64,000 bases of DNA from Providencia sp. (GCF_003533305.1 NZ_DOEH01000031.1:1-64000); one strand, 5' to 3'; positions 54,489 through 61,792 are shown, numbered from the stretch's first letter. Translations and numbers: made by a program. Notes: generated by a model from the sequence alone, not told the origin.

Positions 54489-54506
54489 AATCCACTCTAA
54501 TGGATT
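54489..54506. terminator. Terminator-like hairpin after the two-helix membrane gene
   Basis: AATCCA / TGGATT with a 6-nt loop, AT-rich tracts on both sides. It lies just beyond the stop of the minus-strand gene at 54510. Confidence 0.45.
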
Positions 54507-54509
54507 TTC

Positions 54510-54854
54510 TTATTCATCATCTAAATGAAATTTGTGTAATAATCGATGGGCAATAGGTGCAAATATTAATCCTAGAGTGGTCATAAAGACGACACTGGTG
54601 AATACACCATAGAAAGCGAAAAAAAACTTTCCTGAAATATTTTGTGGAACAATATATGGGCCAATGCCATTGGCTATAAAAGCACTATTAAATACTGCAT
54701 CATGTAAATTTATGCTCGAATCAAAGGCTATGTGCCCGACAATGCCTATTAGCAAAGTAACAAGGACTAGCGCAAGTGCGTAACTAAAATGCAATAGCAT
54801 TCGTTTTAAAAATGCACTGAATGAAATTAGTGGCATATTTTTAGATTCAAACAT
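54510..54854 (-). CDS. Two-helix membrane protein, channel-like
   Basis: A 114-residue protein. Two hydrophobic helices (about 18-42 and 77-100) flank a re-entrant-like segment, SINLHDAVFNSAFIANGIGPYIVPQNISGKFFFAFYGVFTSVVFMTTLGLIFAPIAHRL. This layout resembles the pore unit of two-TM potassium channels, with a degenerate filter (NGIGPY instead of TVGYGD). The function is unknown. GAGAG precedes the ATG. It is a single gene in the accessory region. Confidence 0.5.
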   Translation of the reverse strand: MFESKNMPLISFSAFLKRMLLHFSYALALVLVTLLIGIVGHIAFDSSINLHDAVFNSAFIANGIGPYIVPQNISGKFFFAFYGVFTSVVFMTTLGLIFAPIAHRLLHKFHLDDE

Positions 54855-54900
54855 GGCTTTTCTCTCAAAGTAATTTAATGAAGTGATTGCATAATACCAT

Positions 54901-55047
54901 CTATGTTAGCTTATCTGAAATTACCGCCTTGATCGCGATGGCGTAAGTAAAGCCAAATTCCGCGGGTCTTTTGTTTGCTTCAATTTGTACTTCCGCTAAG
55001 CTAACATTATTGAAACTAACTGGCGGGATGGTGATGCTTTGCGCAAT
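54901..55047 (-). pseudogene. 3' fragment of an unknown gene
   Basis: A 48-codon open stretch with no start codon, bounded upstream by a TAA at 55048-55050. It reads like real protein (ITIPPVSFNNVSLAEVQI, then RPAEFGFTYAIAIKAVIS) and ends in TAG. The EFGxxYAIAIKAVIS part faintly recalls the trypsin-co-occurring (Trypco) small domains. It seems 5'-truncated at the same place as the plus-strand neighbour. Confidence 0.4.
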
Positions 55048-55590
55048 TTATTCAATACAAAACATAGGTTAGTTAAGATAGTTGAAAGTATCCCTGATGC
55101 TAAAGCACCATTAGGATGGGAGTTATGTTCAATAATTGCCATTGGTGGCTTAACTGAGGTCGGTTTTTCTAAGCAGTATAGCAATATGTTATTGGTAATA
55201 TCATCCGCAGGCAGAGGATTAATAGATTGTAATACAGGTGAAAAAATTGCGAGAGATTATGAAGAGTATGGCGATTGGTATAGCTCCTTTAACCTAACAT
55301 CTATGGGGATAGGTATTATATCAAATGAGTCCATATCTATATCTGGTTTATGCGGTGGGGGATTGCCTGTAGCAAACCATTATGGCGAGACATTGACAGT
55401 TGCTTCTCCTAAATGGCCCTTAGAATACTTAATATGGGCGCCTTTAGGTAAAGATCCATTAATAGATAGATTTCAAGAAGGCTGTTTGAGAATAATGTCT
55501 GACTTTTTTGTCTGCGCCGGCTTTTCATGGAATGGTGAATTTATTGTAGCTGCAACTAGTAGCGATATTACTATATGGAAAAGAGTGTAA
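55039..55590 (+). CDS. Unknown protein, possibly 5'-truncated
   Basis: A 183-residue reading frame with only a TTG start (55039). The frame stays open upstream to 55000 without ATG or GTG. The content looks like a real soluble protein: KIVESIPDAKAPLGWELCSI, GLIDCNTGEKIARDYEEYGDWY, PKWPLEYLIWAPLGKDP, and a hydrophobic C-terminus. I do not recognise the family; similar proteins are often immunity or accessory-region genes. It likely lost its 5' end in a rearrangement near 55.05 kb, or uses the weak TTG. Confidence 0.45.
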   Translation: MRNLFNTKHRLVKIVESIPDAKAPLGWELCSIIAIGGLTEVGFSKQYSNMLLVISSAGRGLIDCNTGEKIARDYEEYGDWYSSFNLTSMGIGIISNESISISGLCGGGLPVANHYGETLTVASPKWPLEYLIWAPLGKDPLIDRFQEGCLRIMSDFFVCAGFSWNGEFIVAATSSDITIWKRV

Positions 55591-55596
55591 CCTAAT

Positions 55597-55761
55597 CTAG
55601 TCGACCCCTGGGTTGAATGGTAATTTTTTGTCGGATATATCTATATCTTGATTGATAATCCCATGCTCAGCCATTTCTTGGTATTGTTTTAGTTGTCGTA
55701 TGACAGCCTTGTGAAAAAACTCACCAGTTTTTTGTTTTATCCATAAAGGAATTATATGCAT
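55597..55761 (-). CDS. Hypothetical small protein
   Basis: A 54-residue frame from ATG 55761 (MHIIPLWIKQKTGEFFHKAV to KKLPFNPGVD). It is basic then acidic, with no signal or membrane helix. It may be the tail of a longer lost gene. The ribosome site is weak. It is convergent with the gene ending at 55590. Confidence 0.35.
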   Translation of the reverse strand: MHIIPLWIKQKTGEFFHKAVIRQLKQYQEMAEHGIINQDIDISDKKLPFNPGVD

Positions 55762-56065
55762 TAGCCGGAAAATAAAAGTCAATGATCAGTCTTTCCTTCG
55801 GCTTTTGATGCATTTATGTAAAAACGAGTCTCATCCCCCAGCCGCAAGCCACGCATAGAAATAGATTGTCCTCAGCAAGGAGTGTAATTATCTTTGGGCT
55901 GGCGGAATTGGAATTGGTAATGTAATCATTTGATAAATAATGTTATTTGTATTTATTGTTTTTAATTTTACTACCAAGCTTACTACCAAAGTATTTTGCT
56001 AGGGTGATTAGACCGAGGAGGGGGAGAGTATAGTATTTTTATAAATACATTTATCTATTTTTGCT

Positions 56066-56197
56066 TGTCCCGCTGTCCCATCTGTCCTATGTAATATATA
56101 TTAATATAAAAATATTATATATATTATATAGTTAATATACCTGCCTAACGTACATATCATGGGACAATGCGCAGGACACCCATTTTTTCTGTGTCCC
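56066..56197. other. TGTCCY motif cluster around an AT-rich core, origin-like
   Basis: Three direct TGTCC(C/T) motifs at 56066, 56074 and 56083 (8-9 bp apart) lie left of an about 60-bp AT-only stretch (56091-56150). Two inverted copies (56161-56166, 56173-56178) and one direct copy (56192-56197) lie right of it. Iterons flanking an AT-rich unwinding element is the plan of replication origins in phage satellites and plasmids. A primase gene starts at 62912. Part of a 546-bp gap (55783-56328) that otherwise shows only the 5' region of the next gene. Confidence 0.45.
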
Positions 56198-56260
56198 GAT
56201 GCGTTACCCCTCCTCGGATTGTACCTAATAGGTGCGGCTGAATTTTAACCTGTGCTTTTC

Positions 56261-56272
56261 TGTACCAGTTAG
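56261..56272. promoter_or_regulatory. TGTACCAGTTAG motif upstream of the CoiA-like gene
   Basis: The 12-bp motif recurs exactly at 57917-57928 ahead of the antiterminator gene. Both lie about 57 bp before the start codon, which suggests a common regulator. Confidence 0.4.
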
Positions 56273-56328
56273 GAAGTGTACTTATGTATACTAGCTTTGA
56301 CTTTTTCATTATTTCAGGGAGGGGGGGC

Positions 56329-57378
56329 ATGCCGATAAAAGCAATTTTAGATGGGGAAGAAATTCACTCATTCACTTTTAATGAGAGGGAATGGGAAGAG
56401 TTAAAAGACTCATATAAAAAACGAACTCTCGTAATGTCGTGCTGTGGACACGGGGCCATACCCAAAACCAGTAAGCTAAATAACTTTCATTTTTCGCACA
56501 AACCCAAAAGCGATTGCCAGTATGCAAGGGAAAGCCCAGATCACTTATACCTGAAATTTTTAATTGCAAAGTTAGCGCACAAAGCTGGATGGTCTGTTAC
56601 TACAGAGAAATCAGGCCAAACGCCAACAGGTGAGCAGTGGATAGCTGATGTCTACTGCACTAAAAATAATGTTCAATTGATATTTGAAGTACAGCTATCA
56701 CAACAGAGCATGGATGTATTCAAAGAACGACAGGCTAAGTACATAGCGTCAGGCATTAATAGAGTTCTTTGGTTACACAAATTGAGAAAAGGCAAAGAAT
56801 TTTATTTTCGCGATATTTGTATATCCTACGATTTACCAATGTTTGGTCTGCTGCAGGACGAAAATAATAATTACTATTTGCCTCAATTCTCGGTTTCAGT
56901 CGACCAATTCATTACAGGCGTTTTAGAGAAAAAGTTAACTTGGCATCCCCATAATAATTCGAAGTTACAAGCTAAGGTTATTCCGTACAAAGAGGAATGC
57001 TGGCGGTGTGGGAAAGAAACTAACATTGTCCGAGGAATAGGGATCCATTCACTCGATAATATAGCTCTAGATTTTATCTCTTTTGGTAATCAAGATTGCA
57101 AAGACCTTATACACAAGCATATAAGTAATGAAGTTCTAAAATCGCATGGCATAGGCGAATTAAAACAACGTTATAGTAAAACTGCGGGTGGTTTTTACCT
57201 TTCCAATGGTTGTAAATATTGTAATGCGTTACTTGGTGATTTTTACTTGCCGAACTCCCCCCTTGAATACCGGAGTAATAAGTATAAATCTATAGCTACT
57301 TTCACATTTGATTATCGTGGAAGCCCTTTTATAAATCAGAATTGGTATTTTCAAGGACTGAGGGCCAAACGAATATAA
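56329..57378 (+). CDS. CoiA-like nuclease-fold protein
   Basis: A 349-residue protein with a competence-CoiA-type N-terminal half. The restriction-endonuclease-like core is visible: GEQWIADVYC (Asp107), LIFEVQLSQQS (Glu120-x-Gln122) and then KERQAKYIASGINRVLWLH. An earlier ESPDHLYLK helix carries His72. The C-terminal half has two zinc-knuckle pairs, ECWRCGKE and GCKYCNALLGDFY. In Gram-positives CoiA promotes recombination of incoming DNA; in Gram-negative accessory regions such proteins are uncharacterised. ATG 56329 follows GGGAGGGGGGGC. It is a single gene convergent with antiterminator Q. Confidence 0.72.
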   Translation: MPIKAILDGEEIHSFTFNEREWEELKDSYKKRTLVMSCCGHGAIPKTSKLNNFHFSHKPKSDCQYARESPDHLYLKFLIAKLAHKAGWSVTTEKSGQTPTGEQWIADVYCTKNNVQLIFEVQLSQQSMDVFKERQAKYIASGINRVLWLHKLRKGKEFYFRDICISYDLPMFGLLQDENNNYYLPQFSVSVDQFITGVLEKKLTWHPHNNSKLQAKVIPYKEECWRCGKETNIVRGIGIHSLDNIALDFISFGNQDCKDLIHKHISNEVLKSHGIGELKQRYSKTAGGFYLSNGCKYCNALLGDFYLPNSPLEYRSNKYKSIATFTFDYRGSPFINQNWYFQGLRAKRI

Positions 57379-57429
57379 CCATGCAATTTTTAACATGGTT
57401 CAAAAACGATACCATCTACTCGGGCAGGG

Positions 57430-57861
57430 TTATCTAAGAACAGCGGCATTTTGTGGCTGTACGCGTTGCTGGTGACGGGGAAAGCCGTAAAGTAAATTTA
57501 GTTCTAAAGGTTCATCTACAGCAGTTAAGCATCCTAAGATAAAGCTTTCCGCTATCGCCATGCGTTTACGGACTTCACTTTCATTCAGCTTATACTTACG
57601 GCCTATAGAACGTTTGGACATACCTTTAGCGTAGTAACATTCGATAAAGTCACATTCTTGTTCCATCTGGACATTACGCAATTTCGCAATACAACCATCA
57701 ATAATAAGCCCGTCCTCGTCACAGCATGACAGCTTAGTAATACTCGTGCGACTCACTAAGCCTTTAAATCCAGCGGCAACAGACGAGTAACCAAGGCCAG
57801 TACGCCCACGAACTACCCAACCACCCCAATGTAAAAGTATCTTCTGTATATCTCTTTGCAT
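57430..57861 (-). CDS. Phage antitermination protein Q
   Basis: A 143-residue Phage_antitermQ-family protein. MQRDIQKILLHWGGW, the SVAAGFKGLVS segment, CCDEDGLIIDGCIAKL and the C-terminal HTH YYAKGMSKRSIGRKYKLNESEVRKRMAIAESFILGCL match the family. Lambdoid Q proteins let RNA polymerase read through terminators into late genes. Here no late phage genes are near, and it faces a nuclease gene, so it is an isolated phage relic or controls something outside. AGGTG precedes the ATG. Confidence 0.85.
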   Translation of the reverse strand: MQRDIQKILLHWGGWVVRGRTGLGYSSVAAGFKGLVSRTSITKLSCCDEDGLIIDGCIAKLRNVQMEQECDFIECYYAKGMSKRSIGRKYKLNESEVRKRMAIAESFILGCLTAVDEPLELNLLYGFPRHQQRVQPQNAAVLR

Positions 57862-57916
57862 TTTTACACCTATAGTTTTCTATACCAGTAGTGGTTATAA
57901 AGTGATTCGTGATTTT

Positions 57917-57932
57917 TGTACCAGTTAGTACA
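57917..57932. promoter_or_regulatory. Inverted repeat operator-like site before Q
   Basis: TGTAC-CAGTTA-GTACA is a perfect 5-bp-arm inverted repeat. Its first 12 bases are identical to 56261-56272. Confidence 0.45.
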
Positions 57933-58161
57933 TTTTAACAATATGAAAGAGATAAAGCGAATAGCCTATAACATACTGATTTATATTAATTATACCAAGT
58001 CGGTAGAATTGAATTTTAAGCAGGATCATTTTACAAATTGAAGCGGTAATTTTCAGACAGGGTTATCTAACAACCACCAGCTTTTAGAAGTGAACTGTAT
58101 TGAACACTTATATATAAGAGTCTTTAAAATTCTAAATACTTAAACAGTAAATAACTATATG

Positions 58162-58205
58162 TAGGTGGTGGGGATGTTATCCCCTGCCTGTAAATTGGGC
58201 GTAGT
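58162..58205. repeat. 44-bp structured repeat, copy 1
   Basis: About 84% identical (37 of 44 bases) to 59192-59235. It contains the perfect hairpin GGGGAT-GTT-ATCCCC. It lies 20 bp beyond the stop of the membrane-protein gene, read on the minus strand. Confidence 0.75.
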
Positions 58206-58225
58206 TAAATATATGGATCTTTCTA

Positions 58226-58786
58226 TTAATTATTCTCGTTATAGTATCTTTTTATTACATTCTCTTTAGCTGAAATAATTTTATCCGAAGGTGGGGCTAT
58301 CACGATGGCGGCAATTAAAAGACCTGCTATATATAAAGCAAAAACAGAGACCCCTACCCATGATTTTATTACAACTGCGATTGATAGAAATATAGCAAGG
58401 ATTATAATTGCTGCACCTAGCCATATTACAGTTCGATGATGTTTTTTCACTTTTTGATGATTTATTGATAGTTGATTATTAGATTGGTCGACAGATAAAA
58501 AAACATTTACTGGTTTGAAAAATTTTGCTGATGCCAATTCATATTTAAATTTATCTAAAATGCTAACAATAATCGGTTGTGCTACACTTAAACTAACCCC
58601 TGTAATAACTTCGATTTGCCTTCTCACTCTCTCATTCTCAACGAAATCAACAAATTCGCGTGATGTTGGTTGTTCTAAGATTTTATCTTGTCGATTAACT
58701 CTATCCCTACCAAAATAGAAGAATAACGGTAATATTGTTGAACTAACCAATCCGGTAAAAATATTAAATATTGTCATGACTGTCAT
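58226..58786 (-). CDS. Three-helix membrane protein of unknown function
   Basis: A 186-residue protein. One hydrophobic segment near the N-terminus (IFNIFTGLVSSTILPLFFYFG) and two near the C-terminus (VIWLGAAIIILAIFLSIAVVI, VSVFALYIAGLLIAAIVIA) bracket a soluble middle of 90 residues. ATG 58786 is chosen for AAGGAAA upstream. I do not recognise a family. Phage accessory membrane proteins often block superinfection, a role that is plausible here but unsupported. Confidence 0.55.
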   Translation of the reverse strand: MTVMTIFNIFTGLVSSTILPLFFYFGRDRVNRQDKILEQPTSREFVDFVENERVRRQIEVITGVSLSVAQPIIVSILDKFKYELASAKFFKPVNVFLSVDQSNNQLSINHQKVKKHHRTVIWLGAAIIILAIFLSIAVVIKSWVGVSVFALYIAGLLIAAIVIAPPSDKIISAKENVIKRYYNENN

Positions 58787-58906
58787 TTCAGTTTCCTTAG
58801 ATATAAAAATTAAACTATAAGGTTTAAAACATGTATGTAGCACTCACTGTACTGATTATTTATCTGGTAGTTCATCGATTTTTTTACCCATCAGTTATTA
58901 TCATGA

Positions 58907-59077
58907 CTACTTAGCTTCATGTTTTTCTGATTTTGGTTTTTTCTCACAGGCATTAATAACCCACGCTGAAAAATTAGGATTTTCAAACTTTACACTTGAG
59001 TTAATTTATTCAAGTAATTCATGTGGAAAGCGAATGTGTTTTTTAGTTGATTTATTATCTATATCACCCGTAGCCAT
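58907..59077 (-). pseudogene. YlcI/YnfO-type phage protein gene with a nonsense codon
   Basis: A 57-codon frame with an in-frame TAA at 59006-59008. Reading through it, the product begins MATGDIDNKSTKKHIRFPHE and continues INSSVKFENPNFSAWVINAC, the pattern of the small YlcI/YnfO (DUF3950) phage proteins, where HELLEKI is usual. A single A-to-T change of the Lys codon AAA would create the stop. An in-frame ATG at 59083 is an alternative start. It sits in the gap between the membrane gene and the protease operon. Confidence 0.6.
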
Positions 59078-59191
59078 TGGCATATACCTATTGTTGTTTA
59101 GATAGTGTTAACACACCTTACTATATTTTTTGGAATAAAAAGTGTTGGCATGTATACCCGTCTTAAAATAGAGCGGGTGTAAACCGCCATT

Positions 59192-59235
59192 TAGGTGGTG
59201 AGGATGTTATCCCCGACCAGTGGATTGCGCGTAGT
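59192..59235. repeat. 44-bp structured repeat, copy 2
   Basis: Second copy of the element at 58162. Its hairpin is GAGGATGTTATCCCC, with one mismatch, and a further hairpin GCGG...CCGC is at 59173-59187. It lies 55 bp beyond the stop of the cysteine-protein gene. Confidence 0.75.
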
Positions 59236-59290
59236 CGTAAGGCAAAATAACATGCGAAAATTAAATTTCAATTATGTAAAATCACATAAG

Positions 59291-59767
59291 CTATTTCCAA
59301 CCATATGGCTCGAGTTCTTTTTTGACTAAGCTTTGTACTGTAATGACATCTCTTAAGTTAGCATGCTTACTACAAAATATTACGTATGCTTCAATAGGTG
59401 TATAGCGTTCTTTATAGAAAAAGTAATTTCTCAGTGGATGTTTTTCAGCTGCATACACAGGGCTGGTGGGGCATTGATATTTTTTATCTATCCAAGATGA
59501 AAATTGGTCAATTGTTAGGTCATATACTTTGCTATCTATTTCAACCCAATAGTGATGTATATTTCGTTTTCTAGTACTTCCTAAGACAATTTCAATTTTG
59601 GATGTGGGAAAGTTTTGTGATGCTTCTAACCCGAGGAGGATAGAACTTCCTTGGCAACAATTTACAGGAAAATCAAAAAAGAAAGGAAAACCCATACTAT
59701 CAAGTTTAGTATGGGTCTTTTCCAATATTTCTCGGAGATCGGAAGCTAATTTAATACATATAGTCAT
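59291..59767 (-). CDS. Transglutaminase/papain-fold cysteine protein
   Basis: A 158-residue protein. The Cys-His-Asp order of the transglutaminase-like fold is visible: C37-C38 in PVNCCQGSSILLG, H72 in HHYWVEI and D83 in VYDLTIDQF, exactly the family's H-x-W-x-E...Y-D-x-T pattern. It is probably a cysteine protease or amide-processing enzyme in the cytosol; there is no signal peptide. Its start overlaps the stop of the XRE-ImmA gene by 4 bp, so the two are translationally coupled. Third gene of a three-gene operon. The substrate is unknown. Confidence 0.65.
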   Translation of the reverse strand: MTICIKLASDLREILEKTHTKLDSMGFPFFFDFPVNCCQGSSILLGLEASQNFPTSKIEIVLGSTRKRNIHHYWVEIDSKVYDLTIDQFSSWIDKKYQCPTSPVYAAEKHPLRNYFFYKERYTPIEAYVIFCSKHANLRDVITVQSLVKKELEPYGWK

Positions 59768-60873
59768 TTTACAAGACTTAATTTTGCTTTAGCAGAACGG
59801 TAGTCATTGCTTTCAGAAATTCCGTTATAAGCTTCCATAAAGAAAGGGTTATTGAATGTTAACGCATTCATTTCATCTAAAGGTATATTTAATTGTTCTA
59901 AAACTTCAGATCTTTTTATCCCTTGCTGTCTTAATGCTGTGAATATTTTATCTAATATAAGCGATTTTTCTCTAACTTCTAATCCTTCAGGCTCTGATGT
60001 TTTGAATCCTCTACGAGTTAAATCTATGCATAATTGCCTATAATGCCATTCTGTTGAAAGGTTTAAATCAAAAGTTCGTCGTACAAGAGCAGCTAAAGAT
60101 ACATTCCAAAATTTCTTTAATTCAATTAATAAATCTAAGGATGGCATTCTTGGCACATTAGCTAATACGCTGCGCTCTGGCATTAAAAATGCAGAAGCAA
60201 ATCGATCTGCCTCTATTTCAGCTTCTCTACCGCTATTACTTGAGTGCTTATGCATAATTAAATGGCCTAATTCATGTGCGGTATCAAATCGACTTCTTTC
60301 TGGTGTTTTCATGGTGTTCAGCAGCATGAATGGTTTGTTATCCATCCAAAAAGAAAAAGCATCGACTTCAAGACAGTTTTCAGCAAGAGAAAAAACTCTT
60401 ACTCCTTTAGATTCAACTAAGTGAATAATATTTTTTAAAGATAATTCTCCTAATCCCCAAGCTTCTCTTGTAACCCTTGCAGCCTGATCTGGCCCCATGA
60501 AATTATCAAAGGAGCAATCAGGTAAACAAGGTTCAGGTAGTCGAAAGCTAGACTCAATCCATTTAGATATATCTTGAGCCAATTTTCCTGCGCTGATTGC
60601 TGATGCTCTCCGACCCGCAGAAAGTTTTGTCATTGCGCGGAAACTTACGGTATCGTTTTCTAAAGTAGGTGTATCTTCAACTTCAAAAAAACTTAATGGA
60701 TAATTCAGTGCGTTAGCTATTTTGCTTATATTATCATCGATAGCTAGTTCAAAATTATTTGCATTCTCATAGTTATTAATTGTTTTACTTGTTAATCCAG
60801 TAGCGTCTGCGAGAGCTTTTTGTGTTAAGCCTCGACGCTCTCTAGCCATTCGAATCCGTTCAGAAAAATACAT
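59764..60873 (-). CDS. XRE regulator with ImmA/IrrE metalloprotease domain
   Basis: A 369-residue two-domain protein. Residues 5-60 are an XRE HTH (IRMARERRGLTQKALADATGLTSKTINNYENA). Residues 130-240 are an ImmA/IrrE-type zinc protease with HELGH at 200-204 and EIEADRFASAFLMP, with the third ligand near E221. The last 110 residues are helical. Relatives cleave partner repressors on DNA damage or phage signals. It lies 3 bp after the upstream gene and overlaps the downstream one, so all three act together. It may bind the 16-bp palindrome at 61633-61648. Confidence 0.85.
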   Translation of the reverse strand: MYFSERIRMARERRGLTQKALADATGLTSKTINNYENANNFELAIDDNISKIANALNYPLSFFEVEDTPTLENDTVSFRAMTKLSAGRRASAISAGKLAQDISKWIESSFRLPEPCLPDCSFDNFMGPDQAARVTREAWGLGELSLKNIIHLVESKGVRVFSLAENCLEVDAFSFWMDNKPFMLLNTMKTPERSRFDTAHELGHLIMHKHSSNSGREAEIEADRFASAFLMPERSVLANVPRMPSLDLLIELKKFWNVSLAALVRRTFDLNLSTEWHYRQLCIDLTRRGFKTSEPEGLEVREKSLILDKIFTALRQQGIKRSEVLEQLNIPLDEMNALTFNNPFFMEAYNGISESNDYRSAKAKLSLVK

Positions 60874-60876
60874 AAA

Positions 60877-61599
60877 TTAACCAACGTTAAGGATATCAAT
60901 ATCGATATCTGGAGTGAATTCTGGTGAAATTGTCACTGGTTCTATAGGGTGATCAGTTGGTATCGAAAGAATTACTCGAATTGAAAAACTATTAATTTTA
61001 TTCTTATAACTAAACGTTAAAGGCCTTGAAAATTCAGCTCGTATAGTTTGTTGACCAAAGCTATTAGGTTCAGTAAATGTATACATTAAAAACCATAAGT
61101 CTAAATTTAGTTTGTTAGGAAGTGGAGATATATTTTCAATATTGGTAGTTGGAAAATCAAAAGTTAGCTGTTCATCATTTATTGTTGGTAAAGTTCCTTG
61201 ACCAGGCATATCATTTTCGAAAAGCCCCATTAGGTCACATGTAAATTCACCTTTAGGATAGAACGTTTCTGGATAACCATTAACCAATCCTGTTTGTTCG
61301 CATCCTCGAGTTATATGAATGGCTATTTTATCGTTCGCAACAAATTCAACATTTCGAATAGATAATTTTTTGAAGCCTTTAAGACTAAGGATTTCACGAG
61401 AGCTGCTAACAGCCTCACCAGTAAAAAAGTGCCCTTTAGATGCCGCAGGGAAATTTGAGGTTACTGATTCTCGTTTGCTTAATGCTCTATATAATATTTC
61501 TGTAAACTCTTCTGTACTTACATCTAAAGATGATAAAAATGCATTTACATCATCTTCCTGATGAATAACTTTTATTCTTTCTGTATTTAATAACTGCAT
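60877..61599 (-). CDS. Unknown first gene of the protease operon
   Basis: A 240-residue protein of no recognised family. The first 45 residues are helical and acidic (VIHQEDDVNAFLSSLDVSTEEFTEILYRAL). The rest looks beta-rich with many Pro and Asn (YPETFYPKGEFTCDLMGLFEND, RAEFSRPLTFSYKNKINSFSIRV, DIDIDILNVG). There is no signal peptide. ATG 61599 is chosen for AAGGA upstream. By position it would be a sensor, target or effector for the metalloprotease and cysteine protein encoded after it. Confidence 0.6.
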   Translation of the reverse strand: MQLLNTERIKVIHQEDDVNAFLSSLDVSTEEFTEILYRALSKRESVTSNFPAASKGHFFTGEAVSSSREILSLKGFKKLSIRNVEFVANDKIAIHITRGCEQTGLVNGYPETFYPKGEFTCDLMGLFENDMPGQGTLPTINDEQLTFDFPTTNIENISPLPNKLNLDLWFLMYTFTEPNSFGQQTIRAEFSRPLTFSYKNKINSFSIRVILSIPTDHPIEPVTISPEFTPDIDIDILNVG

Positions 61600-61632
61600 G
61601 TTGAGTTCCTTTAGATGACTTTCCATTTATTA

Positions 61633-61648
61633 AACCTCAATTGAGGTT
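61633..61648. promoter_or_regulatory. Palindromic operator of the protease operon
   Basis: AACCTCAATTGAGGTT, a perfect 16-bp palindrome 34 bp upstream of the first gene. It is placed for autoregulation by the operon's XRE protein. It lies between the operon and the divergent immunity RNA. Confidence 0.65.
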
Positions 61649-61678
61649 GTAAATCAAGAAAGTTATTGTGAAAATAAC

Positions 61679-61708
61679 TTGCTTCTACCGGTATCAATTC
61701 GATATAGT
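61679..61708 (+). promoter_or_regulatory. Promoter of the C4-type RNA
   Basis: -35 TTGCTT at 61679-61684 and -10 TATAGT at 61703-61708, 18-bp spacer. The inferred start near 61714 is at the base of the first RNA hairpin. Confidence 0.5.
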
Positions 61709-61713
61709 GATCT

Positions 61714-61792
61714 CGTACTAGCAAAATCTAGTATCAGGATTGGCGTCCTGAATGAGTTAACGGCGACACATGACGCGCTTTGCGTCTTTTTT
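61714..61792 (+). ncRNA. C4/CI-type antisense immunity RNA
   Basis: About 79 nt with no reading frame. Three consecutive hairpins: TACTAG/CTAGTA (61716-61733), TCAGGA/TCCTGA (61734-61751) with loop TTGGCG, and a terminator GACGC/GCGTC (61772-61786) followed by six T. Two segments, TTGGCGT (61740-61746) and GAGTTAACGG (61754-61763), are perfectly complementary to ACGCCAA (61907-61913) and CCGTTAACTC (61886-61895) in the downstream leader. This is the layout of P1 C4 and P4 CI RNAs, which prevent expression of the lytic operon by pairing with its leader. Confidence 0.7.

Larger units (their letters stand above)
53711..54509. other. Mostly non-coding accessory DNA
   Basis: About 800 bp without a substantial gene. 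It contains one possible 31-codon membrane peptide (54094-54189, minus) and a terminator-like hairpin (54489-54506). The AT content and scraps suggest past deletion. Confidence 0.45.
57862..58225. other. Intergenic region with repeated element
   Basis: 364 bp holding the promoter of the Q gene (with the motif at 57917-57932) and the 44-bp repeat at 58162-58205. No gene is seen. Confidence 0.45.

Noticed and set aside
53711..54509. Transposase remnant
   Set aside because: Neither strand gives recognisable transposase motifs or terminal inverted repeats.
55959..56031. Minus-strand frame ending in KYFGSKLGSKIKNNKYK, a possible gene tail
   Set aside because: It has no start codon, only about 25 codons, and no upstream coding continuation.
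61633..61648. Possible SoxR/MerR-type box (CCTCAA...TTGAGG arms)
   Set aside because: The SoxR site has six more central bases (CCTCAAGTTAACTTGAGG); this palindrome is too short for MerR-type spacing and sits as an operator of the XRE operon.
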